The translations under genes and the position numbers were made by a program. A DNA stretch of 64,000 bases from Homalodisca vitripennis (Eukaryota > Arthropoda > Insecta > Hemiptera > Cicadellidae), in NCBI RefSeq assembly GCF_021130785.1, contig NC_060207.1, forward strand, positions 192,594,001 through 192,658,000, in the 5' to 3' direction. This document shows positions 46,801 through 61,030 of this stretch, in pieces; within the stretch, counting starts at the first letter, position 1; every line of letters starts with the position of its first letter. The notes under the pieces were generated by a model, which saw only the letters and a list, made by a program, of their open reading frames with translations, was not told where the DNA came from and did not search any database.

Positions 46801-47323
46801 TTATCGAATGTAGACATGTTTAAAGGAAATGCTACTTTAATTTTCATCGTTAAGACGTTAAAAAATTTAAAAAAATTGGAAGAGGTTTTTATTTCAGGTT
46901 TAGCGCGAGAAGAAGCATATCTGGTTCGAATCAATTATATATCACTTACTATGGTAGAATTTTCTTTGTTGCCGCGATAAGCAATATTTAGGTCATCGTT
47001 CTGAGAGGCCTGCTATCGTTAAAACTCTCAAATTTATGCCTTTTGATGTTCTTCTTGTCTGTATTTTCCTACTGCCCTAGTAGCGTTTGCATTGTTGCCC
47101 CAATCAAGAAAATATATAATTATCCAAAAAGCTTTCTGTAAAACAGTAACTATTTCCGGCCACTCTAATATACTTGTTGCCTTAAGTATATCTAGTATCC
47201 CAACAGCGTCTGCATTGTTGCCCCGATAAAAAAGAAAAATAAATACACAAAGCGAATATTCTCCAAAAAATCTGGGTTGCTATTCCTTAAGGACTTATAC
47301 GAGTAGTTTGGATTACTGTTCCT
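31831..47323. other. 15.5 kb AT-rich non-coding stretch
   Basis: No gene, tRNA or CRISPR is supported. Visible structure: an inverted dispersed-repeat copy (33336-33440) that creates the 137-codon open frame at 33279-33692; a short direct repeat 'gtgaccatatgtc' near 33770-33800; repeat tails with 'gccgcgggtaactgctagt' at about 37484-37504 and its reverse at 46423-46443; one end of the 47.3 kb foldback family near 37030-37110; and a block at 40880-41110 that resembles 56720-56935. Confidence 0.45.
33336..33440 (-). repeat. Dispersed repeat block, inverted copy
   Basis: Reverse complement of the block at 26600-26715 ('gcaatcgattatctgggagg' through 'cattgtgggaaaaggct'). It lies inside the open frame 33279-33692, which is therefore repeat-derived and not taken as a gene. 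Confidence 0.75.
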
Positions 47324-47707
47324 TTGTGAAGGAAACAGGAATTTTCCGGGCATTTGCCATCGTTCAGTGAAACAAGAAATCAGTAACACTACGTTTTGAG
47401 ATCTGCAATCTGATCTCTTCTTCAGGTAAAGAACTAACCTAATACATAATTACAATTTTTTTTATTAGGTGCATGTTTATAGAGTTAGTGAAGTTGACAA
47501 ACATAATGGTGGTTGTGATTCCTGACTTAGGCTTGTCACAACGCTTTGGTAAGATTTGTTTATTTTAACCTAGTTTGTAATTGTGTATTAGATTAGTTCT
47601 TTACCTGAAGAAGAGATCAGATTGCAGATCTCGAAACGTAGTGTTACTGATTTCTTGTTTCACTGAACGATGGCATATGTCCGGAAAAATCCTGTTTCCT
47701 TCACAAT
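47324..47707. mobile_element. 384-bp foldback (MITE-like) element
   Basis: Arms 47324-47460 and 47577-47707 are inverted repeats at about 93-95% by eye, including 'gttcagtgaaacaagaaatc' and 'gatctcttcttcaggtaaag'. The loop is about 115 bp. Single-arm relatives lie at 63865-63950 ('gagatctacaatctgactcc') and, for the outer end, at 37030-37110. No coding capacity; family not identified. Confidence 0.85.
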
Positions 47708-50129
47708 CCTTCCATCGTCAAAAATATCCTTCAATCAAAGAACTGTTCATTTATTAAGAGAGTTAAAAAAATCCACATTTGTTATCAATACTTTGTTTTA
47801 ATATTACAAAGTATTAATAATACAGATTGATGAGTTATAATTTTTTGGAATGTTATTCTTGATAATAGTATTTTGTTTATCTAAGACTGAAATAGCATAC
47901 ACCAATATAATTGAAGCGAATAATAAATTTCTTTTAAAATTGACATTGTCGTTAATTCAACCTGAATGAGTACATAAACACGTCTATATTCAATATATAG
48001 GTAATTTTATAATAATATTAGGTTAAACTTGGGATACAACCAACAATAATACAGGAGTACAAAACATAAACCTTGCCCACAGGACCATAAACCCAGTAAT
48101 GAACGTCCAGCTCTGCAATAGTGATCGTGACGTAATCTTATCCGGCAAGGTTGGCAGATTTATCTGGATTTAACACTTTTGCCCGCCCTTTGCATTTTAA
48201 AACTCTCAACATTAAAGACATTAACGTTAGAACCCACTGCAGTGGCTGTAATAGGTCTTATCTGCTTTTTTTCTAAAGAGGTCTCACTTGTTTTATTCTA
48301 AAGATATTAATAAATTATATTTTTAAGGTTCTAAAAAAATTTACTGAATAACGTTTATGGTAATATTTAGTCTTTTAATCTTTTTAATCAGCGAGTCACG
48401 AATCAGTGATAACTACAATTTCAATTAAACTCTTTCAAGAACTTGGAATAAAAGTTAAGTTCTACATTCACACAAGTTATTCTTTAAGAAAACAACAATT
48501 ATTTTTTAATCGAATCAAGTGAGGCTTATAAAAAAAGGATTTGATTCATAAATGTGAATATTTTTTATTTGTATGAAATAATAAACTATTTAGTTTTTCA
48601 AGCAGAAATTTTATTTTGAAAAAGATTTGAATTTATAATTTTTCCCAGAAGAACGTCGCAATATAATATACTTTCCAAGCATAAGGGTTTGAATACACGA
48701 TCGAAACAAGACACGAATTGTTAGAATAGTTATAGAGAAAAGAGAAAAACAGTAAAACATTAAAGTATTAGGTAACAAGGAAATTAACAGAGTTTATGAG
48801 CTGATATATTTTTGAACGTTTCAATTTCACAGAGTTTTACAGGAGTGACATTCCTGTTTGTTCTGTGACATTTTCCGGAAAAGGTTGTTTGTTCGACACC
48901 AACTCTAATGGACAAGGACAACACCGTAATGGGAAAGTTGAAGCGGGTAGGGTTGCACTCACACAACTACGCCTTCTCACTCACAAAACGCGCAAGCGCA
49001 GATCATGAATATTTATTTTGTGTCTCTGCACTATAACCTTCTTTCAGTTATTGGACTGAATAATACTAATGGAAGAAGATCACTTAGTGGGGTGTTATAG
49101 TTAGTATAACATACAGAAATGTTCATTTTTTAGCGCCCTTGTAAGGATCCACGTATTAAGAAGAATTCTTTAATATTTATAGAATTTATAATGCACTTTT
49201 AACAAAAAGCGGTTGTCTATGAAATTAAAAATTAAGTTTAAACTATAACAAACGTTTTTGTTAGGTTTGTTGGTCGTGTGTATGTCAGCTCTTAAATGTT
49301 TAATTAAGTACATATCATAATCGGTATATTCATAGAGTTGCAGTATTTAATATATATTTTAATTTAAAAGTGAAGCAAAGTACTAGTTACATTATTTTGA
49401 ACACGTGTTCTAGTTGAAAATGTAATACAACTAAAATGGAAAATTCCAAGCGGTTTCCGAGGTAGTAATGAATTTTAAATAGCATTAACAAAAATAGTAT
49501 GTAACACTTTATCTAGATGGAGCGAATGATGAATTTAAACCATACATTGTGTAGTGGATGAATTTATAATAATAATTTATAATCATGTTTTTATAAAGTT
49601 CAATATAAAAACAGAATTTCAAGTGTGTCCGTAATTTAATCGAAATTGGATTCCTTTGACATTGTAGTGAGGTGTATTTTAAGCAACCGAAGGAATAAAT
49701 TCAGAGGGGACGAGAATGAATATAACTTAACGAGCCATTTTTGCAGCATTCCTCGCTAAAATTTCAGAAAACAACTATATAATAGAATATCTAGGATTGT
49801 TAAATATAAACTCTAGTTATTTAATGGTGCATATAAATTCTTTTACTTTTCAAACTTAGTAGCACACTAATTGTCTTTTAAACTTAGTGGTGCACTAAAA
49901 ATTAACTGGCATTACATCAAAAGGTGTAGTAGATATAGTAGACGATGGATGTTCCATGAGTTAATCCTTGGAGTATAAATATATATGTGGTGTAACATCA
50001 GAATACACTTCATCATCAGCTTACAAAATTAAGAACTAATTAGGGTAAAGGTGCATTTCTATATTTTATCTGCTATACTATTTAAATCTACTATAGTTAT
50101 CGGAATATTTTCTTTTCCCATTGAGGTCT
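47708..50129. other. AT-rich non-coding stretch before copy B
   Basis: No gene is supported. A dispersed-repeat member is at 48030-48180 (related to 1690-1737 and 30415-30560). A GC-richer patch at 48895-49015 lies in a minus-strand frame of 60 codons without recognisable domain. Confidence 0.4.
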
Positions 50130-51631
50130 ACTGTGAAATTGATACTCATATGCTACCTAAAACTTTAGTCATTGCAAAACTACTTAAAGAGTCTAAAAAA
50201 ATGACGTATTAAAAAACTCTGATAAATTCATTTACGATTACTGTTTTTTGCATGTTTTCTTTAGTGTTATAAAGAATGACATTGTCCTCATTAACACCAT
50301 AAATAAGTATTATAAATTGATTAATACTTCCCCTGCCTGTAAATAAATGCAAGCAAGCAAACATTTTAATTTAAAATATCACTAATAACAAACGTTTTGT
50401 TTAAGGGCAGTCTATGTAACATCCAACTAATCTAAATTTTATCACAGTCGACAGTTGAACTTTTTGATGCAAATATTATTTGTCACCTACCAAACCTTTA
50501 ACTGTAAGTTGTATGAATATTCCATATGCAAAAACTCCTGTTGAAACATGAATAATTAAACGCTCGAGGAATGGTGGTTATGCTTTCATAATAACTTATC
50601 CCATATGTCGAATTCCAATCTAGTGGTGATATTAACTTTGCACGAACTCATTTGGAGATAACGAGAATTCCTTCGTAAATGCTCTGTGAAATGTACTGAG
50701 GTAATAGTTATAACAGTCCATGTCAGTCTCAGGTAATAACGAATTCATTTTACCTCATTCTACCTTAAATTATGAAAAAAGGTGAAAATAAATAAGTAAC
50801 ATTATTTTAAAATATCTAATATTTTAATTTTAAAATCCCAATTGAACATTTAAATTTATCACAGACAATTCTTTAACTAGGCATGTTTAAATAAAGTTTC
50901 TGAACACAAAGTTCCCATGCACCAGATTCTACAATAATACCTTACTTTGCGATCTCACTGAAAGTATTTCAATAAAAAACCTTTTCAACATGCATACAGA
51001 AATATAGTAAAACGTCAAGAAATGTAATTAGTACTAACACTTTATGCATCATTTAAGAAAGATATTCAATTTGTGCAAATAAGCACACAAACTGTTCTAT
51101 GTTGAAAGCGATAAAGGAATGTTTCTTACAAAAGAAATCTATCGTCAGCTACGAAGCGGAGGTCTACATGGAAGGGTATAATAAGGGTTAAATTATGCTA
51201 CGTTACGCGTGTAACGATATTTTTTCAGGTTATATATTTCCTACCTTTACAGTTAAAACTGACCATCAGTAGTATAAATAATAGTTACATCGCCGTCTGA
51301 CAACTACATAGAGAGACTTTAAGCGTTTTCATATGATTATCTGACGTTGATTTACGATATAACTGATCATCTGATGGTCTGAAAGAACTAGTGCGGCTGA
51401 AGATAAATTTCTTTCTTAAATGAAATTTCTCTATCGATTTGAAGAACACCCTTGTTTGTGTGTGCTTATACAATGCATATTGGCTATCGGCTCTTAGAAA
51501 AGTTTGGAATAACATACAGTATGGAAATGACAGATAGAAGATTGTTTATTTTGTTACTAAAATTCTGTGCTGTTTAATATACTGTATAATATCGCTACAT
51601 GCTTATTTAAGCATATTTTGTTAGATTTTAC

Positions 51632-52210
51632 GAGTCTTTTCTAATATGTCCCCGCATTCTCTATTTTAATTTCTATAGCCACCAACTGTTTTTTTCCATT
51701 CATTATTACAGAGCGTGAGTCTTATCGATATTAATAGAGGCAGTAAACGATTTGCGATGAGATTTAAAATTGTACCGAGCGCCAAAAGACCCTAGCTTGC
51801 CTATTCAAAACTCAGATCACGCGACGCTTGCCTGCTGCGCAGCGCTTTGCGCTGCTTGCTCTTTTAGATAAAAAAAATTAACTCGAGCTTGCAAAGTCCA
51901 AGCCCAGATCAACTCACCACGCTTTATTGAACAAGAAAAAACATGACTGCTTACAAACACAAAACTCAGACAGAACTAACGCAGGTTTCATTACAGGCAA
52001 AAGATAAGAGTCGCGCGTTTATCACTGATAAGATAAGACGAGTTTATACTAGAAGTAGTACCTGGACTACTGCCCTACGAACTAATTATTGTCAAAAACT
52101 AGCTTAACCTAACCTCAATTACCTTTAGAAATTACATTTGTAGCTCTAGTAACGTAATCTAACTTATAGAAATTAAAATAGAGAATGCGGGGACATACTA
52201 GAAAAGACCC
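51632..52210. mobile_element. 579-bp TIR element with 8-bp target duplication (hAT-like)
   Basis: The inverted ends share 'gtcttttcta', then a variable base, then 'tatgtccccgcattctctat', continuing through 'tttaatttctata', about 45 bp in all. Flanked by the 8-bp direct repeat 'gattttac' (51624-51631 and 52211-52218). Copy A is unoccupied at about 17195-17210. An 8-bp duplication fits hAT, but P and Merlin also make 8 bp. No transposase; the interior has a GC-rich 'gcgctttgcgctgcttgctc' run. Confidence 0.9.
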
Positions 52211-53050
52211 GATTTTACATTTTATATACTATATGCGCAACAAATTCTCGTTGCAGCTATAAGGGTAAGTAAAATTATTGTGAATATTAAGTTTAGTTCC
52301 AGTTCACCTTCCTCTTAAGACAGTACCTAGAATTTGACGCTGTCACAGAATTTACTTCTAGAATCATGTTCCTCGTCTGAAGAGATCTAAAATGTCGGAG
52401 ACGAAGAGGCTAAAAATGAAATATTTACATCCACAACAGAGATATATAGACAAACAGTTTAGTGTAATCTAGATGAAGAGGTAGTTTAATTTGATGTTAA
52501 AATGACATTTTTATCCTCTAAGATGGAAGCCGTGGACTTGAAACATGAAATCCCTTGTAATTGTATTTTACAACATTTTACGACTTGTACCTATTACAAC
52601 TGCAATAAAAAGTTGAATCTCCAAATTGAATGGTGCCATTAAATTGTTATTACACGGTGTTAAATAATGTTACTACTCTTTTATTGTCGCTGTAACTACG
52701 TGCACATGGTGATAGGTTTCCTATACTTTTATTTTCACTGAAGTGTTAGGAAATATTGTGTATTTTTCTTAAGATAACAGTGAGTGGTTACTAACTACAT
52801 TACGAGTATATCCACCATTATCTTTGTTTATGGTTGTTTTTATGATTCTTTGAACCTGATTCAAAAACGTTATTTGCAGGCAAGGGCCTTCTGATTGTCA
52901 CTTCTTTATCAGCTGAATACAAAAGTTATTTTTTCTTCAACTCATTAATTCTATAATATTTAATTTCTTAAGCTATTTTGTCAATATTATTTGATTATAA
53001 ATATAAATTAACTATTTGATTGTCTTCCATAAGGAGGTCAGTGATATTGT

Positions 53051-53568
53051 TGGCCCTCTAAGAGAATGTATTCCTTTATTCCTTATGAAATAAAATTATA
53101 TTAATAACTCCTTATATTAATAATATTGGCCCTCTAAAACAAAGTATACCTTTACTCCTTATTTAAATAAAGTTATATTAATAACTACTTATATTAAAAC
53201 TTTTGGTCCTATAAGAGAATTTCTTACCTTTATTCCGTATGAAATAAAATTATATTAATAACTCTTTATATTAATAAATTTGGGCCTCTAAAACAAAGTA
53301 TACCTTTACTCCTTATTTAAATAAAGTTATATTAATAACTACTTAAATTAAAACTTTTAGCCTATAAGAGAATTTATAATTTATACCTTTACTCCTTGTG
53401 TAAATAAAGTTATATTAAAAACTCCTCACATTAATATTTTTGACCCTCTAAGAGAAAGTATACCTTTACTCATTATGAAAATAAAGTTGTATTAATAACT
53501 CCTTATATAATATTTTTGACCCTGTAAGAGATAATATACTTTTACTCCTTATTTAAATAAAGTAAAGT
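53051..53568 (+). repeat. Tandem array, about seven units of about 77 bp
   Basis: Units run 'ggccctctaagagaa' ... 'cctttactccttat' ... 'aaataaagttatattaataa'. Units 2 and 4 resemble each other more than their neighbours, as do 1 and 3, suggesting growth by dimers of about 155 bp. Copy A has the ancestral single unit (about 18060-18130). Confidence 0.9.
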
Positions 53569-53633
53569 ATGAGTGGGAGCCCGCTTAAATAGAGTACGTC
53601 TCATAAAATTTAAGGTTACATCTCTGTTAGAGA

Positions 53634-53636
<3 letters not shown>

Positions 53637-53686
<50 letters not shown>
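53637..53686. repeat. (TA)n microsatellite
   Basis: About 50 bp of pure TA just after the 77-bp array; absent at the matching place in copy A. Confidence 0.95.
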
Positions 53687-53689
<3 letters not shown>

Positions 53690-56600
53690 GTGTGCTACAG
53701 GTCATTTCTACTTACTTGATCCGATATTCTAAGTAATTTCAAGTTCCTTTCGAAAGTATTTGTTTTTATATCATATAAAGGAAAAATCGCGTTATCTTTT
53801 GTGAGTGGGACACATTTTATAAACTGTGTATGTTAATGATAGTTTTACGAATTATTTACAGTGAGATAAATGTGCTGTTTATATTAAAATTTACTATTAT
53901 TTTAATATTATATCGATTTGTTTGTTTATTTATATTTATTACAGACGAGACCATTTAACAAGAGCGGATATGATGGCACGGTCTTCTACCCTTAGTAAAT
54001 ATACCTCATAGAAAGGTGGCTCACCCGAGTACAGCCAGGTAAGAAAATCCAACACGAGTACTTTTCGTTTGGACTGTACCACCTATTTCGTTTGGACTGC
54101 AAAGGGAAGGGTGGTCTGCGCATGGCTGGTCGCTCTTCCAGCTATACGGTTCAATTTGCAGATAAATAGACATAATCAGTATATTTATAATCATCATCTA
54201 ATGATTTTTAAAATGTACCAAGCCACGCACAAGTCTCTTATCAAAAGGTGAAATCTAAAAAAATTGATCAAAATGATAAATTCTCATAACTAATTTACCA
54301 GACGATGGATAAAAACCTTAATTTTTTGCTAATATAAATAATATTGCATTTAAAATTTAAAAATTACAAAATGATCCAACAGGTATGTTATATTTAACTT
54401 AATTTGTATATCTCTAAGAAAATTAAATATAGAAATTCAATCATATTTAAAGGTTAGATTATTGTATTGCTGAAATATACATCCAAAAACGTATTAATAC
54501 CATTTGTTACAAATTTTTGACTAGCGCCGCAACTCCTAGATCACCTGACATTTTGAATCTCATTAGGAAACATTCCATGACAGGCACACTGATGACTTCC
54601 TGAGAACAGATTGCTCAATCAGTAGTAAAAACGAGCTTCTACTCGGAAGCCTCATTACCAGATGTCGTACGTGGCTCTAGCTAACAATATAGTTTTGGTT
54701 TGAGTAAAACGTGATCCTCTTATCAAACAGTAAAGTTTTGATCTTTTTACATGAGGTAAATGATTACTCACCCTAACTATCCTTGTTTTATTGTTGTGCG
54801 ACTGGTTTCGATTTACATTAAACCAGTTTCAATCACAGAGTAATAGGTCTTATGTTACCTTTCTATCTTCCTTCTTGTGATAGTTCGATAATACACGCTG
54901 GTCACATACAAAATGACCAGCTAATATGCACAAAAATCCATGATTGTTACAGACCAAGTAAATAAAATTAATTCAAAGTGCTGTTTTATGACGGCCTACC
55001 ATCCTACTCTTGAACGAAACAGACAAAAAATTCCTTAAGTGATATTGAAAACCTTAGATAATTTTTTATTTACATTAACTAATTATTAATTAAAAAAACT
55101 TTTTTAACACATGATTTTACATAATCATGGCCCCCCCAAGTCAACACGACTTACCGGTAAGGTCCATAATGAAACTTAAAAAAGCAAGATACAAAATCCC
55201 ATTACAGTTTCATCAATTACTTGTTTTACTCAGTTTAGTTTATGCTTTCACAGAAAATATTATGTTGCTATTTTTTGGCTGTGGTGCTTCTATAACTCCA
55301 GATTTTTAAATATTGGTCATTTTATATAACATTATGGGGATAATAAATACATTATCCAGAGTATAAATGGATAGTAAATTATTAAAAATATTATTACAAG
55401 TTTTATTGCTGTATACGTTTTTAGATTAAATAAAGACCTGATTAAATAAACTGAGTAGAATTACGTATTTCATATTATAAGACTCGGAATTATGAAAACC
55501 GATTAGTTCAAAAGTTTTACAGGAATGCCTGCTGCTACACTAGAAGGAAATTGAAATAATGTAACGCCAACGCTAGGTGCATTTTTAAAACTTAATTAAG
55601 GTAATATTTGTTTCTATCTATCCATAAAAAGCTCACTAGCTCACTGGCTCAGTCATCACTAGCTATCCAACTTTCCGATAACACAGAAAATGTAAACATG
55701 GGACACGTATGCCTCATGGCTTAAATAGGAAAACTAAAGTATTTTTCCAAGCATCAAACATTGGCAGTGGTTGAAACCGTCCCTGGGAAGTTTATTTTGC
55801 TCTAAACAGCCAATAAAAGGTGTTTATTATAGATCAAATGGGGTTGCCTATAAAGTAAAGACCCCATTTATGTTTGTATAACTTCCCAATGTCATTAAAA
55901 AGTGAACACACTTTAAAACACACCTGCTGTCACTACGATTAACACACAGGCGCTGAAATTGGGGTTGAAACCCGTACTTGAGAAAAATTTTGGTTTTTTA
56001 ACTTCTCGCTTTCCTCCTATGATGAAATTTAACATACATGTGCCTTTAAGCAGCAAAACAAAACATTTTTCCCAAATATTTACCACAAATAGTGTTTGAA
56101 ATAGGGTTACAGCACTATAAGATCTATATTTTTGCTATATTCTTAAGAAAGATATAGGAAATAGGTTTCACCCTACAATAAATGCATTTTGTTTTGAACT
56201 TCTCGCTGTCCTAACAAGGTATTATTTGACATATGTATTACGCCCTAATAAACTGCCGATGCTGGAAATATCTTAGACTGGAAGCAGATTTACATGCCCA
56301 GAAGTAGTCACTTTTGAATCGAGCAGTCGTTTTAGACCAACTTTCCTGATCTAAACACACACAATAAGGGAAACGCTACTATGACACAGGGAATACCTCA
56401 GACAGAAACTTTAAGTAATTGTTTTGAACGTAATTATACGCTTTTGACGGAACACTTTTCAGACATAAGAATGTATATTTTTCATAGCAATGTAACGTTA
56501 CTAAGTACCGGAAGTAGATTACAATAGCCGGTAGTAGATGAATTAAGACCTGCCATTTGAATGCTGAATATATTGTTTTGATTTGGGGAACAATGCAAAC

Positions 56601-59600
56601 GGTAATAAGGCACTGAAAATATCCTAACCCAAATGTAAACTACTGTGGCCTGAGGTAGACGCAAAAATTCCAGAAAAATTTGTATATTTTATTGGTGCTC
56701 ATGACAACTGTTTCATTCTCCGACTTCAGAACCCCAAAACTCAGCTCTTTAAACTTAAGGTTCAATTATTAAGAAATGGAGCAAGTAACTGGAATATCTT
56801 CTAGTGGCCATTACTTATTTCTATGAATTTTATTAAGCCATTTAAAACGAAATGCCTATGACGTACCTGTTACAAAGTAGGAAATCGCTTGCAAAGCACA
56901 ATTATAACTGTTAGTTTCTTAGCAACACGTCAAAGGAACCATGAGGAAGGAACAAGTGTACTCTTCCTTAATGCAGGCCTAGTCTATTGACCAAATCAAT
57001 AATAATTCACCCAAAATATACACAGTGGGCCCAAAGTAATAATGTACATATTTTTCACTGCACTATTTTTCAATCCCCCTGACCAGATGTGCATTACAGG
57101 AGCTAGAAGGAGATACTTTATGAATGAAGAAGGAGTTTCAGACCTACGTGTACTTTTTATTGTTGATCGCAGCGTCAAGACAGACTCAACTATGGTGGCA
57201 TCGCTAAGAAACGAGTAATGAATAAATGGATATAATTACTATAAGATTGGAGAGGTTGATGAGCGAATGATTCTTATTGTCGAAATAACCTGGAATAATA
57301 ACCTAAATGGGTATTATTGAATACCCCCAATGTATTAACCGAGTGTAAAAATAACGGCTGAAAGAGGTCCCAAATATTCTTTCATCATATATTTATCCTT
57401 TCATCATTCGTTTTATATTCTTTTTGATATATTCATATCCATCAGCTATGCCATTTTCTCATACTATTCACATGTGTAAAGAAACAGAACAATATTTTTA
57501 AAACTACTATTTTCAAATTGATAATCACACCAGAGTCCACGTGTTCTATAAATCTATTTTTAGCAGCACCATGTGGATTTGACGAATCCAAACGAAAAAA
57601 TTCGTCTCTTTCTCATGTATTTCTACTGCACATAGAAAGGTTTGTATATGATATAGATTAATAATGCAAGTATTACCGGTAATTTTAACAAAAATATAAT
57701 TATAAGAATATATTATAGTCATATACTGTATCATGCAAGGGACAGACATACTTACAAACAAATTATAAAAAAACATTAATTTTCCCTTTTCAAATACCGC
57801 TACTTGACCTAACACATGACAGATAAACAATATTAAGAAAAGTTATTTGTTATTTACTAATTTTAAAATTTACAGAAATCAAATATAATATTAAGAATAT
57901 TTTTAGTTCAAATTTAGGCCCAGCTTTTCTGCGGGGAAAGTAGGTAACATATATACACAGGATTATCCCTCTCAGAGGAAAGTAGTCGATGAATGAATAC
58001 CATTGTTCTGTTTATATTGTATTTGTTTTCAGTGAACAACCAATTCCTATTGCTACACTTCGATGGGTTCAATGGACCAATTTGTATGCAATATTGCATG
58101 TAGAACTTTACCCTCACTTCATCACCGTATTGCTCAATTTGTTAAAGTAATTAAATCCATTTTAAAACCTAGTAGGATAACATTCCAGTGATAATCAGTG
58201 TGAAAGTTAAATGTTCTAGTACAAAAATTTGCAGACAGTTTGATTTTCCCAAAACTAATTATACATTCAAGCATCTACTAACTGGCTTGAAATAATGTGA
58301 AGCTAGTAACTGCTTTAAGTGGAATCTAAGTGACAAAGATTAGTTTTTTCTGGATTTTAGTTTTTGGTTGATTATTTTACTGTGGAATATTTTTATACTG
58401 TGGAATTTCATTTTTCTAATTTTGGTACACGTTTACTAAAACTTTTTTTACCCCTGCAAGATATTGGATGATAAATTTTAAAAGTGACAATAGTATGATG
58501 CCAATTAACTTAACAGTTTAAAAAATGTGAATAACAATTTATTAAAAATAATTTTAACATTCTATAATATTTGGAATTAAAAATACGAAATGAAAAACAC
58601 CATTAACAAAAACCCAATTTTATGGGCTTTTGTATCCTACCGTATGTGCTGTATATTGTTAGTGATATATAAAATATTTATTTATGGATGATTACTAAAC
58701 ATACCACCAGTTTAGGTCAAATAATGAACGAAAGATTTAATTTCTTAACATGATTATAATGGAAATAAATATAAATCTAATTAACGTAACTCCAGTTAAT
58801 TAAATCGAACAAAACGTTTGGTAGAGATTCATTGTTTTTAAATTTATGTTAAACCTGTTTACCGTCACGAATAAAGCAGGTAATCACTTGCAGTATCCAC
58901 GTGGAAGCTATAACTGAAAACAATCTGTTGTTGACGAGCTGAACCCAGCAGGTTATTATTTTCTAAAATATACTTCAACTTAATTCCTTTAGTTTATGAA
59001 ATTATAAATATGGATTAGATATTCATGTATGAGAATGTATATGTCTTAATTAATGTGTATTAATAAAAAGATTTGGTCATTTAACCTGTTTACGTTACTT
59101 CAGTTACAGAGTTCTTACATAGTGATCAAATAAATGTCATAAACGAAATTCTTCTGTAAACATCACCCAAATATATTCCTCCGGAAATTCTATATAAATA
59201 TACAGAGTGTTCATAAAATGTTGTGGCTGAAACTACCTATAATTGCAAATAAACCATTTTCTATAAACATAGGTCAAGAAATGTATCGTTTAACCGCTAG
59301 CCGATATTTTTTCTTAATGTAGTAAATAGTTAAGATACGGAAGGCAAACTTTGTACATGTTTCGAAAACCTAAATTTGTAATTATATGATTTTGTAAATA
59401 TTAATAAAAAGCACCTGTTAAAAATGTTTACATTAGATAGCCTAAAACCTGTATAATTATAAAACAGTTACATGATACAAAGTTTTAAAAAGAATTGTGT
59501 AAAACTTTGGCTTACGAAACCCCTCAACCTGCAAGCAAGCACGGCCACTTAAAAGGTATTTTTGCACAATCAGGATCAACAAACAGCTGATGCGTCTCCA

Positions 59601-59850
59601 CTGTTACATGTTTTTTAGTTATCCTATTATCTATCTCTTAGAGTATGAGCATAGCTTGGTATATTTAGTTTACTGGTTCAAGATATATAATGGTTTTATA
59701 AAAAACTTGCAGTTACCCGCGGATTCAGACGTAATTTTCAAAATATAAGGACCATGGACCAATGCATCCAGGGTCACTTCCTTAACAGACAGACATTTGT
59801 GCCATTTTGTGTACCGATGGAAATGTAGTAGGGATAGAGTTTCACACAAA

Positions 59851-60175
59851 ATTTCACCCCTCGATGTCAACACGTTCGACCTTTATAGTGAGTTAGTACA
59901 CATACACAGATTTCACCCCACGAGGTCAACACGTTCGACATCTATAGTGAGTTAGTACACAGACACAAATTTCACCCCTCGAGGTCAACACGTTCGACAT
60001 CTATAGTGAGTTAGTACACAGACACAAATTTCACCCCTCGAGGTCAACACGTTCGACATCTATAGTGAGTTAGTACACAGACACAAATTTCACCCCTCGA
60101 GGTCAACACGTTCGACATCTATAGTGAGTTAGTACACAGACACAAATTTCACCCCTCGAGGTCAACACGTTCGAC
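59851..60175 (+). repeat. 59-bp tandem repeat, five and a half units
   Basis: Unit begins 'atttcacccctcgaggtcaa', starting at 59851, 59910, 59969, 60028, 60087 and 60146 (partial). The first unit differs at several bases and the second at a few; the later ones are near-identical, so growth proceeded from the right. It follows a repeat tail with 'gcagttacccgcgg' (about 59709). Confidence 0.95.
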
Positions 60176-60831
60176 AGCGTAGACACATAGATAAATTTAT
60201 AATAAAAATTGGCGGGTAGAACTCTTTTAAACTCTTTGTCAACAATATTATGGTATAGTTTGATTAAAACTTCAGATATTAAAAAAAAATTACTACTAAC
60301 AAGTCATTAATAGCTTAAATAATTCTATAGCATTTGAAAATTTATTACAACATAATTGTAAATGTACTTTTTTATATAGAATACTAGCATGGTAATGAAA
60401 ATACTTGTAATCATTTCTACATCTTTGTAAAAGTGTTTGCTTAGTAGAAAACAAGTGGTTTAATGTAGAGTTTCAGAAGATTAAGTTATAGAATTAAGTA
60501 TTGTACTTTAAACAAAGAAAATATGTTTTAGTTATTGATGTATTTTTATTAAAAAAGAAACTTTTCAAAGCCTAGTAGACATAAAATTTAACTTTAAATA
60601 ACTTAAATAATATATGAGTAACTAATTATAGTTAACTAATTGTTAAAGTTTAGTTAACTAATTAAGTGATGATTCAAGTATTATTTGAAGTAAATTCATT
60701 TTTAATATTCGCATGAGTCTCTTATTTACTAACATTTATAAATGAATTTTTATATATTCATTTTAATAGTTATTATATTCTATCTGTGGCTTACGTGGCT
60801 GATATCATAACGAGTATTTATGCTATATACT

Positions 60832-61030
60832 TCTAAATAAAGAGTTACACTAACTAGCAATATAACTGGTTCATCCTATACATAACATGAATCTATTTAG
60901 ATATATAATCCTGACCGTGTATAATTTGAGTGGTGTAACAGTCTCCCTATATATTGCTAAATAAAGAGTTACACTAACTAGCACTATAACTGGTTCATTG
61001 TTTACATATCATGTATCTATTTAGATACAT
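60832..61030 (+). repeat. Direct duplication, about 75 bp, spaced 124 bp
   Basis: 'ctaaataaagagttacacta' begins at about 60833 and again near 60958, followed in both by 'actagca.tataactggttc'. Copy A has only one diverged unit (about 24445), so this doubling is also specific to copy B. Confidence 0.8.

Noticed and set aside
59880..60140. Short stretch in the 59-bp satellite resembling the end of the T7 promoter on the opposite strand ('ctatagtgagt')
   Set aside because: Only 11 bases match and they recur as part of a satellite unit; no reason to think of a phage promoter or vector contamination.
59851..60175. CRISPR array
   Set aside because: Units are contiguous 59-bp tandem repeats without unique spacers, in a eukaryotic context.
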